A DNA stretch of 64,000 nucleotides from Paenibacillus montaniterrae (GCF_018403185.1 NZ_BOSE01000002.1:186001-250000), one strand, 5' to 3'. Counted from the stretch's first letter, positions 1 to 9,429 are shown. The notes: generated by a model from the letters alone, not told the origin. Numbers and translations: made by a program.

Positions 1-1889
1 ATTTAAAGCAAGCCGTTACAGATATTATATTATCTAAAAATTTCGACAACGGAATGATCTTTACGTCTGAGCAAGCGCTCATCATCCATCAGGATCTTTA
101 CCAGCAGGCAGTGCAGATGATGTCTGTGCTTGGCTGTCATATTCTCGATGAGATCGAATGCGAGCTGCTGACGAGCACACTATTCTCGGAAAACGGCATG
201 ATGCGCCAATCGTTCATCGGCAAATCTGCGGCAGAGCTTGCTGCGGCAGCGGGCATTGAGGTAGCGCCAGATACGAAGCTACTCATTGCACCGCTTGATG
301 AAGTTGGCGAGCATCAGCCGCTATCGCTAATTAAGCCTTGTCCAATGCTGGCATTATATGAAGCCGAGAACGACGAGCTGGCTTTGAAGCTTGCCCAGCA
401 GCTGCTGGAGCTGGGCCAAGCCAAGCATTCAGCAGTCATCCATAGCCATGATGAAGCCGTGAAGGCCAAATTCGCCGAACAGCTGCTTGTGAATCGCTTA
501 ATTGTCAACGCTCCTTCCATTGAAGGCGCACTCAGCTTCCGCGACAAAGAGCTTCCGTTCCATGCACTGGGCTATCAGACATCATTTCATCCGCAAGGCG
601 TCAATGCTGAGCTATTGCATTTAAAAAAGGTATCCAATCGCAGCGTCGAAATGCAATGGTTCAAAATCCCGCCGAAGCTGTATTTCTCAGCAGGGGCAAC
701 GCAATATTTAAGCAAAATGCCCGACATTAGCCGCGTCCTGCTCGTTACCGATCATTATATGGAGCAGTTTGGCTACGTTGACAAGGTGCAGTATTATTTG
801 CGGAAACGCGCCAAGCCTGTGCAAATAGAAGTTTTCGCTGAAGTCGAGCACGAGCCAACGATTGATCTCGTTATGCAGGGAACGGCGCGCATGCACGCAT
901 TTCAGCCGGACTGCATCGTAGCGCTTGGCGGCGGATCGGTTATCGATGCAGCTAAAGCGATGTGGCTGTTCTACGAAAGTCCCGAAACGAATTTCGATAC
1001 GATTAAAATGAAGTTTATGAATATTCGCAATCGCGTCTACAAATATCCGCATCTAGGCAAGCGCGCCAAGCTTGTGGCGATCCCGACCACATCGGGCACG
1101 GGCTCGGAGGTCACCTCGTTCGCCACGATTACCGATACGAGCAAGGGACAATCGAAGTACCCGCTTGCCGACTATGAGCTGACGCCGGATGTGGCAATAA
1201 TCGACGCAGAGTATACGGCAAGCCTGTCCTCCACTGTAATTGCTGATACAGGCATGGATGTGCTGACTCACGCCATTGAAGCCTATGTTTCGATTATGGC
1301 CAATGATTTCAGCGATGGGTTGGCAATTAAAGCTATTCAGCTGGTGCTGGAGAACCTGGAAAAATCATTTGCCTCTGGCGACGCTGTTTCTCGTGAAAAA
1401 ATGCACAATGCTTCAACGATAGCTGGCATGGCTTTTTCCAACGCATTTCTCGGCATTTGCCACAGCTTGTCTCATAAATTCAGCGCTGAGTTTGGCTTGC
1501 CGCATGGACGTACTAACGCGATTCTGCTGCCGCATGTGATTCGCTATAACGCTTCGCGTCCGACCAAATTTCAAAACTTTGCCAACTACAAGCATTTTCA
1601 GGCGGATGTGCGCTATGCCGAAATCGCCAGACTGGCAGGACTGCCTGCCTACACAACTAATGAAGGGGTCAACAGCCTGATCCTGTCCGTTAAACAGCTG
1701 AACCGTTCGCTCGGCATTCCTGAAAGCTTTCAGGAGGCGGGCATTCCATCAGCACCGTTTGAATCCAAGGTGGAATATTTGGCTGAGCGCGCCTTCGAGG
1801 ATCAGTATACCAACTACAACCCAAGGCTGCCGCTCGTTGCAGAGCTAGCCGAGCTTTACCGTCAAGCCTTTTATGGCGAATTCAAATAA
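1..1889 (+). CDS. adhE: Bifunctional aldehyde-alcohol dehydrogenase AdhE, 5' end outside window; ALDH half lacks its catalytic Cys
   Basis: The reading frame is open from base 3, so the N-terminal part of the ALDH domain lies upstream. AdhE normally reduces acetyl-CoA to acetaldehyde (N-terminal ALDH) and then to ethanol (C-terminal iron ADH). The ADH half looks intact: GGGSVIDAAK nucleotide loop, TTSGTGSEV, and iron ligands Asp and His in DTGMDVLTHAIEAYVS and two His in CHSLSHKFSAEFGLPHG. The ALDH half is odd. Where E. coli AdhE has FDNGVICASEQ with nucleophile Cys246, this protein reads FDNGMIFTSEQ, with Phe at bases 60-62. The family motif GCGSWGGNS near the domain junction is replaced by GYQTSFHPQG. 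It precedes pflB by 35 bp, so it belongs to an anaerobic fermentation operon. The identity is firm; acetaldehyde-forming activity is doubtful. Confidence 0.93.
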   Translation, partial: LKQAVTDIILSKNFDNGMIFTSEQALIIHQDLYQQAVQMMSVLGCHILDEIECELLTSTLFSENGMMRQSFIGKSAAELAAAAGIEVAPDTKLLIAPLDEVGEHQPLSLIKPCPMLALYEAENDELALKLAQQLLELGQAKHSAVIHSHDEAVKAKFAEQLLVNRLIVNAPSIEGALSFRDKELPFHALGYQTSFHPQGVNAELLHLKKVSNRSVEMQWFKIPPKLYFSAGATQYLSKMPDISRVLLVTDHYMEQFGYVDKVQYYLRKRAKPVQIEVFAEVEHEPTIDLVMQGTARMHAFQPDCIVALGGGSVIDAAKAMWLFYESPETNFDTIKMKFMNIRNRVYKYPHLGKRAKLVAIPTTSGTGSEVTSFATITDTSKGQSKYPLADYELTPDVAIIDAEYTASLSSTVIADTGMDVLTHAIEAYVSIMANDFSDGLAIKAIQLVLENLEKSFASGDAVSREKMHNASTIAGMAFSNAFLGICHSLSHKFSAEFGLPHGRTNAILLPHVIRYNASRPTKFQNFANYKHFQADVRYAEIARLAGLPAYTTNEGVNSLILSVKQLNRSLGIPESFQEAGIPSAPFESKVEYLAERAFEDQYTNYNPRLPLVAELAELYRQAFYGEFK

Positions 1890-1924
1890 ATTTGAAAGCT
1901 TACAACATCAAGGAGGAATGAACG

Positions 1925-4186
1925 ATGAAAACTGTACAAATGCTGCAATCCGATAAAGGAGCTCACCGCCAATTCAAGCAAGGCGCATGGTCAGAGCAAA
2001 TTGATGTAAGAGATTTTATTATCCGCAACGCGACCCCTTATTTGGGAGATGAGCAATTTCTCGCCTCGGCCACCAATGCAACGAATGAGCTTTGGGCGCA
2101 TATTAGCCGCTTGTCTCGCGAGGAGCGTGAGCGTGGCGGTGTTTGGGATGTTGATACGAGCAAGCCTTCCACCATTACTTCACATGCGCCCGGCTATATC
2201 GACAAAGAACTGGAAAAAATAGTCGGCGTGCAAACCGATGCTCCTTTCAAGCGCTCCGTTCAGCCGTTCGGCGGCATTAAAATGGTGATCGACGCCTGCA
2301 AGGCGTACGGCTATGACATTCCGCAGGAGCTGGTCGACCTGTTTACCAACATTCGCAAAACGCATAACCAGGGCGTGTTCGATGCCTATACGCCTGAAAT
2401 GAGACTGGCACGCAAAACGGCGATCATTACAGGATTGCCTGATGCTTACGGCCGTGGTCGCATTATTGGCGATTACCGCCGAGTCGCGTTGTACGGCGTC
2501 GATCGTTTAATTGCCGAAAAAGAGAAGGATAAAGCGTTAACCGAGCAGCTGCCAATGTCTGAGGACGTCATTCGCGAACGCGAGGAGCATGCCGAGCAGG
2601 TTCGCGCGCTACAGGAGCTGAAGGAAATGGCCGCCTCCTATGGCTATGATATTAGCCGTCCAGCGGACAATGCGCAGGAAGCGATTCAATGGCTTTACTT
2701 CGCTTACTTGGCAGCGATTAAGGAGCAAAACGGCGCGGCGATGAGCTTGGGACGCGTCTCAACCTTCCTTGATATTTATATTGAGCGTGATTTGCAGGAA
2801 GGCAGCTTAACTGAAGCCGAGGCTCAGGAGCTTTTCGATCATTTTGTCATGAAGCTGCGCATCGTCAAATTTTTGCGCACACCTGATTACAATGAGCTGT
2901 TCTCCGGCGACCCTACATGGGTAACGGAATCCATTGGCGGTATTTCGACGGATGGCATGCCACTGGTCACCAAGTCCTCCTTCCGTATTTTGCATACGCT
3001 CTATACGCTGGGGCCGTCGCCAGAGCCGAACTTGACCGTGTTATGGTCGAATGACTTGCCGCAAGCCTTTAAAGCCTACTGTGCCAAGGTTTCGATTGAA
3101 ACGAGTTCGATTCAGTATGAGAACGACGATTTAATGCGTCCGATCTATGGCGACGATTACGGTATCGCCTGCTGCGTTTCGGCCATGAGAATCGGCAAGC
3201 AAATGCAATTTTTCGGGGCGCGGGCCAATCTTGCCAAGGCGCTGCTGTATGCAATTAATGGCGGCGTAGACGAGAAGCTGAATGTGCAGGTGTTCCCTGG
3301 TCAGCTGCCGGCATTGACAGGCGAGGTGCTCGATTATGAGCAGGTGATGGGCAATTACGAGCAGGTGATGGAGTGGCTGGCGGGGCTATATATTAACACA
3401 TTGAACGTCATTCACTACATGCATGATAAATATTGCTACGAGCGCCTGGAATTCGCGCTGCATGACCGTGAAATATTGCGTACGATGGCATGCGGCATTG
3501 CGGGCTTGTCAGTCGTTGCTGACAGTTTGAGCGCGATTAAATACGCAAAGGTTTACCCGGTTCGCAATGAGCATGGCATCGCCGTTGACTTCCGCATTGA
3601 AGGCGACTTCCCGCAGTACGGTAACAACGATGACCGCGTCGATTCGATTGCAGTAGAGCTTGTCGAGCGATTTATGGGCATGCTGAAAAAGCATAAAACG
3701 TACCGCAGCTCGATCGCTACGCAGTCTGTCTTAACGATTACATCTAATGTCGTATACGGCAAAAAGACTGGTACAACACCGGATGGACGTAAAGCTGGCG
3801 AGCCTTTTGCTCCTGGAGCAAACCCGATGCACGGGCGTGATCGCAAAGGCGCGCTTGCTTCCTTGACCAGTGTAGCCAAGCTGCCATACGAGCATGCTTT
3901 GGATGGCATCAGCAACACCTTTTCCATTGTCGGCAAGGCGCTCGGTAAGGACGAATCAGCACAGCGCAGCAATTTGACTGCTATGCTTGACACCTATATG
4001 GCGCAAAAAGCGCATCATCTGAACGTCAACGTATTTGATCGCGAAACATTACAGGACGCTATGGAGCATCCCGAGCTGTATCCACAGCTTACCGTGCGCG
4101 TATCCGGCTATGCTGTTAACTTCATTAAGCTGACGAAGGAGCAGCAGCTTGAAGTGATTAGCCGTACCTTCCACGGGTCGCTCTAA
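1925..4186 (+). CDS. pflB: Formate C-acetyltransferase (pyruvate formate-lyase)
   Basis: This cytosolic glycyl-radical enzyme converts pyruvate and CoA to acetyl-CoA and formate under anoxia. The 753 residues match the usual family length. The adjacent catalytic cysteines are in [13 protein letters not shown] (about C416-C417), and the radical glycine is in RVSGYAVNF (about G728) near the C-terminus. The start ATG follows AGGAGG (1911-1916) by 8 nt; an earlier ATG at 1918 is too close to that site. It lies 35 bp after adhE, and its stop codon overlaps the start of pflA by one base. The three genes form one operon for acetyl-CoA production, ethanol formation and activation of the lyase. Confidence 0.97.
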   Translation: MKTVQMLQSDKGAHRQFKQGAWSEQIDVRDFIIRNATPYLGDEQFLASATNATNELWAHISRLSREERERGGVWDVDTSKPSTITSHAPGYIDKELEKIVGVQTDAPFKRSVQPFGGIKMVIDACKAYGYDIPQELVDLFTNIRKTHNQGVFDAYTPEMRLARKTAIITGLPDAYGRGRIIGDYRRVALYGVDRLIAEKEKDKALTEQLPMSEDVIREREEHAEQVRALQELKEMAASYGYDISRPADNAQEAIQWLYFAYLAAIKEQNGAAMSLGRVSTFLDIYIERDLQEGSLTEAEAQELFDHFVMKLRIVKFLRTPDYNELFSGDPTWVTESIGGISTDGMPLVTKSSFRILHTLYTLGPSPEPNLTVLWSNDLPQAFKAYCAKVSIETSSIQYENDDLMRPIYGDDYGIACCVSAMRIGKQMQFFGARANLAKALLYAINGGVDEKLNVQVFPGQLPALTGEVLDYEQVMGNYEQVMEWLAGLYINTLNVIHYMHDKYCYERLEFALHDREILRTMACGIAGLSVVADSLSAIKYAKVYPVRNEHGIAVDFRIEGDFPQYGNNDDRVDSIAVELVERFMGMLKKHKTYRSSIATQSVLTITSNVVYGKKTGTTPDGRKAGEPFAPGANPMHGRDRKGALASLTSVAKLPYEHALDGISNTFSIVGKALGKDESAQRSNLTAMLDTYMAQKAHHLNVNVFDRETLQDAMEHPELYPQLTVRVSGYAVNFIKLTKEQQLEVISRTFHGSL

Positions 4187-4974
4187 TGATCATAGCCAAC
4201 GAGCTTCAGGCTCAAATTCAGCATGATCGGCAAGCCAAAGGACGGATTCACTCCTTCGAGTCCTTTGGCACCGTAGACGGCCCAGGCATTCGCTTCGTCC
4301 TTTTTATGCAAGGCTGTGCCCTTCGCTGTCAATTTTGCCATAATCCCGATACATGGGATACAACGACCGGCAAGGTTATGACCGTTGATGAGGTGATTGC
4401 CGAAATCGAGCCATTTATACCGTATTACCAGGCATCCTGCGGAGGCGTCACCTTCTCGGGAGGCGAGCCTTCGCTGCAGGCTCCTTTTCTCGCAGCGCTG
4501 GGGCGTGAGCTGAAGCGCCGCTATCAGCTGCATCTGGCGATGGATTCATCCGGATTTTGCGAGCCCTCGCATTTGCAATCAACTGGCTTGCTTGAGGTAC
4601 TGGATCTTATTCTGCTTGATCTGAAAATGATTGACGAGCACAAGCATATGAAGCTGACAACACAATCCAACCAGCGCATTTTGCGGATGGCCGAGCATGT
4701 CAGCAAGCAAGGTAGCAAGCTTTGGATCAGGCATGTCGTCATTCCCGATGTTACAACCGATCCAGCTGATGTCGATAAGCTCGCGGCGGTCATTTCCTCG
4801 CTCGAAGCTGTAGAAAGGGTTGAACTGCTGCCTTATCATGAAATGGGCAAATTCAAATGGCAGCAGCTTGGCTTAACGTATGAGCTTGAGCATATTAAGC
4901 CGCCCAGCAACGAGCAGTTGAAAGGCGTTCAACAACAGCTGCAGCAGCAGCTTGACGTTCCTGTAAACATTTAA
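4186..4974 (+). CDS. pflA: Pyruvate formate-lyase activating enzyme (radical SAM)
   Basis: PflA uses S-adenosylmethionine and a [4Fe-4S] cluster to place the glycyl radical on PflB. The radical-SAM motif CxxxCxxC is CALRCQFC (C44, C48, C51), followed by HNPDTW as in characterised activases. The SAM-binding GGE region is in GGVTFSGGEPS. The length of 262 residues fits the family. The ATG overlaps the pflB stop (TAATG), and no strong ribosome binding site is visible, so translational coupling to pflB is likely. A terminator follows about 35 bp after the stop. The C-terminal tail is glutamine-rich. Confidence 0.96.
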   Translation: MIIANELQAQIQHDRQAKGRIHSFESFGTVDGPGIRFVLFMQGCALRCQFCHNPDTWDTTTGKVMTVDEVIAEIEPFIPYYQASCGGVTFSGGEPSLQAPFLAALGRELKRRYQLHLAMDSSGFCEPSHLQSTGLLEVLDLILLDLKMIDEHKHMKLTTQSNQRILRMAEHVSKQGSKLWIRHVVIPDVTTDPADVDKLAAVISSLEAVERVELLPYHEMGKFKWQQLGLTYELEHIKPPSNEQLKGVQQQLQQQLDVPVNI

Positions 4975-5009
4975 ATTTGCGATGCTGCACTGTCAGCCTG
5001 CAAAGCAAA

Positions 5010-5053
5010 AAAATCCTCCGATGCCTGTGAAAATGCTGGCTCGGAGGATTTTT
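5010..5053. terminator. Bidirectional intrinsic terminator after pflA
   Basis: Arms 5010-5021 and 5041-5052 are perfectly complementary (12 bp), with A and T runs on both sides. The hairpin can end the adhE-pflB-pflA transcript and also the convergent small gene at 5093-5221. Confidence 0.85.
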
Positions 5054-5092
5054 GTACATCCTTCAACAAACGATAAGTGCTCGAATACCCAA

Positions 5093-5221
5093 TTACTTTG
5101 CTGATACAGCGCGAAGCAGCTCCTGCTTCTTTAGCGCATCAAACGCCTGCATAACGCTTTTTTGAATTTTCACCTTGTTATCGCCTGAATTTTTGTCAAA
5201 GCTTGGTTTTGCTGGATACAT
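5093..5221 (-). CDS. Small protein, 42 aa, function unknown
   Basis: A short frame begins with MYPAKPSFDKNSGDNK and ends with LLRAVSAK. It is preceded by a near-perfect ribosome binding site, GAGGAGGTG (complement of 5227-5235), 5 nt before the ATG. The peptide is lysine-rich, hydrophilic in its first half and predicted helical in its second half, with no membrane segment or cysteines. It converges on the pflA terminator. I do not recognise a family. The strong site and full-length frame argue that it is translated. Confidence 0.6.
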   Translation of the reverse strand: MYPAKPSFDKNSGDNKVKIQKSVMQAFDALKKQELLRAVSAK

Positions 5222-5302
5222 GGGAACACCTCCTCTCTAACAACCTTCCTAACTTGTATTATATAGCCGCGAAGCTAAATAATCTGTAACCAAACTTACA
5301 AC

Positions 5303-5836
5303 TTATTTCGATTTTAAACGGTTTAAAAAATGGTGCAGCTCGGTAAAATTCGCTTTATAGATGTTTTCCATGCCATGCAGGCCTTCCCTATGCCCGCAAT
5401 GCCGAGCGAATTTGCGATACAGCTGATTAATATAGGCAATGTCGGCTCGCGCCGTAAATATAACCGTATGCAGCTCGGGAGCCTGCTTATGCATCTCGTT
5501 GATCCAATCGCGAAAGCCATGCATAAACACTCTGCTGCTTCGCTCCTCCGGCGCAATAAGCGCTGAACTGAGATAAACGAGTCTGCCGTCAGCATCATAG
5601 GCAAATTCATCCTCACCTGTTTCATCAGCTGTGCGCCAATAATTTAGCGCACCAATCACTTGATCCCGCTCATTGTAGGTAAGAATAATCGAGGATTGCT
5701 CCAAATAATTTAATAAATGCAGCAGTGCTTCATCCAGCAGCATATCGCGCGAGAAATGCTCGCGATAGCGCACAAAGAAAGCCGAAAATTGAGCCTTTTG
5801 CTCATCTGTTGACGCCATAACTGAATAGCTGTACAT
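5303..5836 (-). CDS. GNAT-like acetyltransferase family protein
   Basis: The 177-residue protein has the alternating strand/helix pattern of GNAT N-acetyltransferases. The segment QVIGALNYWRTADE corresponds to the beta-strand region before the acetyl-CoA loop, and VYLSSALIAPEERSSRVFMHG resembles the V/I-x-P-x-x-R region, but the classical Q/RxxGxG/A signature is not clean. It is related to the 8902-9429 protein (shared pattern D-x-x-IG-x-L, TAEE-like and RSS segments, similar length). The pair flanks the ABC exporter. Substrate unknown. It ends the minus-strand unit after the ABC gene, 18 bp away. Confidence 0.6.
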   Translation of the reverse strand: MYSYSVMASTDEQKAQFSAFFVRYREHFSRDMLLDEALLHLLNYLEQSSIILTYNERDQVIGALNYWRTADETGEDEFAYDADGRLVYLSSALIAPEERSSRVFMHGFRDWINEMHKQAPELHTVIFTARADIAYINQLYRKFARHCGHREGLHGMENIYKANFTELHHFLNRLKSK

Positions 5837-5854
5837 CGTTATCCTTCACCGTCC

Positions 5855-8086
5855 TTATCCAAGCCGTTCCTGCAGCACCTTCACTACATAGCTGTTTATG
5901 TCAGGATGCTTGCTTAGCAAATGCTGCAGCACCTTGCGCTGCAATGTAATGACGACACATGGCGTCAGCGCTTTAATCGTAGCCGTGCGCGGAACATTTT
6001 GCAGCAATGCGATTTCTCCAAAATGATCACCGTCCTCAAGCACGGCAACCTGTCGCTGCTGCTCTTCCAGCTCGCCAACGACCTGCTTCAAAACCTCAAC
6101 CTTGCCGCGAATCAAAATATAAAACTTCTCGCCACGAGCGCCTTCTTCAATAATAGTGGCTCCTGACGCAAAGCGCTCCGTATTAAACAGCATCGCGATA
6201 TCCTCAAGCACCTCAGGCGAAATCTGCTTGAAGAAGGCAAGCTGAGACAAGCGGGAAGCATTGATCTGCACATCGTCGCTTTCCTCTGACAGCGTAAAGC
6301 CCGTTTGCTTTTCCCATAAATAATAAAACTGCCCCTGCCGGGCCAGCAATTGCTCATGCGTCCCCTGCTCAACCAGCCTTCCTTCGTCAAATACGCATAT
6401 AAGATCGGCATCCGCAACAGTTGACAGACGATGCGTAACAGAAATAACCGTTCGCTGCCGAGCCAGCCTGTTGATCGTTTGATTAATCGCCGCTTCGGTT
6501 GCCGGGTCTAGCGCTGAGGTCGCTTCATCCAAAATAAGCAATTGCGGCTCGCGCACGAGCGCTCGAGCGATTGCCAGCCGCTGACGCTGCCCTCCTGAAA
6601 AGTTGCTGCCTTCATCGTACACCTTCGTTGCATAGCCGTCTGGCAGCGACATAATAAAATCATGAATCTCTGCAAGCTGTGCCGCTCGTATGATGTCCTC
6701 ATCGCTGGCAGTCTCGCTGCTCATTGCGATATTTTCCTTAATCGTGCCCTGAAACAAAAAATTGTCCTGAAATACGACAGCAAGCTGCTGCCGATAGGAA
6801 GCGAGCTGAGCGGAGCCCAGTGGAGCGCCATTTACCGTAATTGTACCTTCAGCGGGTTCGTACAGGCCAAGCAGCAGCTGCACCATCGAGCTTTTGCCAG
6901 AGCCGCTGCTGCCGACAAATGCGATATTGGCGCCTTGCGGAATCGACAATGTGATATCGTGCAAAACTTGCCGCTCCGGCTCATAGCCAAAGCTTACCCG
7001 ATCAAATGCAATTTGCTGCAGCTTTGCTGGCTCAGCCTGCAATACTACAGGCTCCTCTGCTGCTTTTTTGCTTGCTTTGGAGGCAGGCTTGAAGACTTTC
7101 TCGCTTGCCGGCAGATCCGTTTTAATCTGCTCATCCCGTTCTTCCATTACTTGGGCTAGCCGTTCGATACTAACCTTGGCACTGGTTAATGAAGGAATAA
7201 TAAAGGTAAGATTAAATACGGAATTGCCCATCGACATATACATCGTATAGAAAGCTACCAGCTCACCGAGCGAAATTCGATCCACGATTGCCAAGTACGA
7301 GCCGTACAGCATAATCGTCAAATTTACGAGCAGCAGGCTGATCATCGGCACTCTGCCTAATGCAGCATTAATCAAATTCAACTGATAGCTGCTTACGAAC
7401 AGGCTTTTAAGCCGCTGTTCAAATCGCCGCAGCATCAATTGCTGCAGGCTGTAGCTTTTAATCAGCTTTTGCGCCTTCACATTTTCCGTAACATCACTGT
7501 TCAAGCCAGCTGCCTGCTCCCTGTACGCTTGAATGCGAGTGCTAGCCCGCTTGTTAAGCAGCAGCGGGCCGACAAAAATGACCGCGGCGCCCATAATAAT
7601 AAGCAGCGCCATACTCCACTGCAAATAAAGCAAAATGCTCATACTGACCATAACAACAACCAGCGACTGAATGCCAGTCGACAGCAGAGCAGTCATCGCA
7701 CTGCTTATCGCAGGAATATCGTTAGAAAACAAAATCACGCTATCCCCTGTTCGCTTTGCCTGGAAATAACTGATATGCAGCTGCTGCAGCTTCGAAAACA
7801 AAGCTCGCCGCAAATCCTGCTCAACCAGCGCATTCAGCCTGGAAAGCAGGCGATCTCCGAATACGCCGGCAATCGTACAAACGATGCCAAATCCAAGCAG
7901 CAAAGCTGCTATAAACAGAAACACATCCATATCCTTAGGCGCAACAGCATAATCGATAATGTAATTAAAGCTAAGCGGAGCTACAGATACAAATAAAAGA
8001 TCAAGCCCAAACAGCAGCAAAAAGCACAAAGTAAGCAGCTTGTATGGCACCAAGTAGCGAAAAATCGTTCTAACAACCGTCCACAT
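5855..8086 (-). CDS. ABC transporter (type IV exporter half) fused to C-terminal cyclic-nucleotide-binding domain
   Basis: Counting from the upstream ATG at 8095, residues 1-320 hold the six-helix exporter membrane domain. The ATPase domain has Walker A GSSGSGKSS (about 395-403), signature FSGGQRQR (about 499-506), Walker B LLILDEATSALD and the H-loop VTHR. A linker is followed by a cNMP-binding/CRP-like domain (about 615-746) with EEGARGEKFYILIRGKVEV and GDHFGEIALLQNVPRTATI, the phosphate-binding-cassette pattern. ABC-cNBD fusions occur but are uncommon, and they suggest ligand- or membrane-potential-independent gating by a nucleotide or another effector. I chose the ATG at 8086: AAAAGAG lies 9 nt upstream of it, whereas it abuts the ATG at 8095. 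Exporters of this type act as dimers; no partner half is nearby. The substrate is unknown. Confidence 0.88.
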   Translation of the reverse strand: MWTVVRTIFRYLVPYKLLTLCFLLLFGLDLLFVSVAPLSFNYIIDYAVAPKDMDVFLFIAALLLGFGIVCTIAGVFGDRLLSRLNALVEQDLRRALFSKLQQLHISYFQAKRTGDSVILFSNDIPAISSAMTALLSTGIQSLVVVMVSMSILLYLQWSMALLIIMGAAVIFVGPLLLNKRASTRIQAYREQAAGLNSDVTENVKAQKLIKSYSLQQLMLRRFEQRLKSLFVSSYQLNLINAALGRVPMISLLLVNLTIMLYGSYLAIVDRISLGELVAFYTMYMSMGNSVFNLTFIIPSLTSAKVSIERLAQVMEERDEQIKTDLPASEKVFKPASKASKKAAEEPVVLQAEPAKLQQIAFDRVSFGYEPERQVLHDITLSIPQGANIAFVGSSGSGKSSMVQLLLGLYEPAEGTITVNGAPLGSAQLASYRQQLAVVFQDNFLFQGTIKENIAMSSETASDEDIIRAAQLAEIHDFIMSLPDGYATKVYDEGSNFSGGQRQRLAIARALVREPQLLILDEATSALDPATEAAINQTINRLARQRTVISVTHRLSTVADADLICVFDEGRLVEQGTHEQLLARQGQFYYLWEKQTGFTLSEESDDVQINASRLSQLAFFKQISPEVLEDIAMLFNTERFASGATIIEEGARGEKFYILIRGKVEVLKQVVGELEEQQRQVAVLEDGDHFGEIALLQNVPRTATIKALTPCVVITLQRKVLQHLLSKHPDINSYVVKVLQERLG

Positions 8087-8121
8087 TAATAGCATCTCTT
8101 TTCATAAAAAATAAGCGTTTA

Positions 8122-8360
8122 TCAGCGCTACGGAGCAAAGCATCTTCCAGTCGCTTTTTAAATCGTAATGCTCTTATTTGAATTTTAATGGTGGCATTAC
8201 GATGTTAAAGGCGACCCTCTTCGTTTTTCAGCGCTACGGAGCCAAGCATCCTCCAGTCGCTTTTTAAATCGTAATGCTCTTATTTGAAATTTAATGGAAG
8301 CATTACGATGTTAAAGGCGACCCTCTTCGTTTTTCGGATGCTTGGCTCCTTCGCTGTAGC
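8122..8360. repeat. Two tandem 106-bp palindromic units plus an inverted end fragment
   Basis: A unit starting at TCAGCGCTACGGAGC (8122) is repeated at 8228 (period 106). Each unit holds an internal inverted repeat of about 23 bp (GTCGCTTTTTAAATCG against its partner GGCATTACGATGTTAAAGGC). At 8334-8360 an inverted copy of the outer end (GGATGCTTGGCTCC...CGCTG) closes the block, so the whole block is a nested palindrome. It holds no gene and lies upstream of the ABC exporter gene. Confidence 0.8.
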
Positions 8361-8896
8361 TTTTTTTGAAAGCAGGACCAAGAAGCTTGGACGCTAGTAG
8401 AAAACGAGGAGCGCAGCGTAGGCACTTGCTACGTGAGCACCGGAGTTTTCGCTAGCGTTCAAGATTCGACGTCGACTAAGCCACAACGCCCATCATCGTC
8501 ATCAAAGCCCAGCTTTTTGAACATCCTCTTCCAATTGAAGTTTAAAAAGCTGGGCTTTCAGGACCAAGAAGCTTGGACGCTAGTAGAAAACGAGGAGCGC
8601 AGCGTAGGCCAATAGCTACGTGAGCACCGCAGTTTTCGCTAGCGTTCAAGATTCGCCGTCGACTAAGCCACAACGCCCATCATCGTCATCAAAGCCCAGC
8701 TTTTTAAACATCCTCTTCCAATTGAAGTTTAAAAAGCTGGGCTTTCAGGACCAAGAAGCTTGGACGCTAGTAGAAAACGAGGAGCGCAGCGTAGGCACTT
8801 GCTACGTGAGCACCGGAGTTTTCGCTAGCGTTCAAGATTCGACGTCGAATCCACTACAACGCAATCGCATCGTCATCAAAGCCCAGCTTTTTAAAC
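8361..8896. repeat. Tandem array of three dispersed 170-bp elements (187-bp period)
   Basis: Copies lie at about 8361-8522 (left end eroded or overlapped by the palindromic block), 8540-8709 and 8727-8896. Copies 2 and 3 begin at GTTTAAAAAGCTGGGC and end at its inverted partner. A constant 17-bp spacer (ATCCTCTTCCAATTGAA) separates units. Inside are paired arms ACGCTAGTAGAAAAC / GTTTTCGCTAGCGT and a CGTAG...CTACG hairpin. Single copies of the same family occur at 26079, 47738 and 61446 in the opposite orientation. The last unit ends 5 bp from the stop codon of the 8902 gene. Confidence 0.9.
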
Positions 8897-8901
8897 ATCT
8901 G

Positions 8902-9429
8902 CTAAAAATATTGGATGTTGGGGAATGTTGAAATGTACTCCCCCACCCCCTCGAAAGGCATGATGTAATAATGGAGCGTCCCATATACTGACTGATATGT
9001 CCGTGGCTGAAGAGAGAATCGCTTGGCGATCAGCGCTTGCAGCTGATCATCTGCTCCCGTCCAAAAATGGAGCTCCTTTACAGGCTCCTCCAAATAACGC
9101 AAGCATTGCACCAGCATGCTCAATAGCTCACGCAGCAGCGTTGAGCTGCGATAGTGCTCATCAATATACAGCAGCTGAATTTGTACAATTTCGCGGTTGC
9201 TGTAGTTCTCCTCTGCAGTGCCTCGTATAAAGCTTAAGCAGCCGATTGTCTGATGGTCATCATCAAATGCAAGAAAGATCTCTCCCTGCATCAGCACAGG
9301 ACTGGCTATATAGCCTAACGAAACCGAAAACGGATACGGCAAATTGAGCTTCGCGTAGGAGTCAAGCGCAAACTCAATATATCGCTGCATGTACATAACG
9401 GTAGTCGCCCTTGTAATCTCGTACGGCAA
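8902..9429 (-). CDS. GNAT-like acetyltransferase family protein, paralogue of 5303-5836
   Basis: The frame extends further upstream, but a TTG at 9429 is preceded at 7 nt by GAGGTG. It gives a 175-residue protein, close to the 177 residues of the related gene at 5303-5836. The core FLAFDDDHQTIGCLSF, then IVQIQLLYIDEHYRSSTLLRELL, has the GNAT beta4-alpha3 layout with an acceptor-loop-like YRSSTLLREL segment. Substrate unknown. It lies on the same strand as the ABC exporter, separated from it by the repeat block, and its stop codon sits at the edge of the third repeat copy. Confidence 0.6.
   Translation of the reverse strand: MPYEITRATTVMYMQRYIEFALDSYAKLNLPYPFSVSLGYIASPVLMQGEIFLAFDDDHQTIGCLSFIRGTAEENYSNREIVQIQLLYIDEHYRSSTLLRELLSMLVQCLRYLEEPVKELHFWTGADDQLQALIAKRFSLQPRTYQSVYGTLHYYIMPFEGVGEYISTFPNIQYF

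Noticed and set aside
8122..8896. CRISPR array
   Set aside because: Repeat length, period and internal palindromes do not match short CRISPR repeats with unique spacers, and no cas genes are present.
8433..8931. Open frames in the repeat array (repeating STGVFASVQDS-type peptides)
   Set aside because: The frames arise from the 187-bp repeat and break at unit boundaries. They have no ribosome binding sites, and the elements show structural conservation rather than coding.
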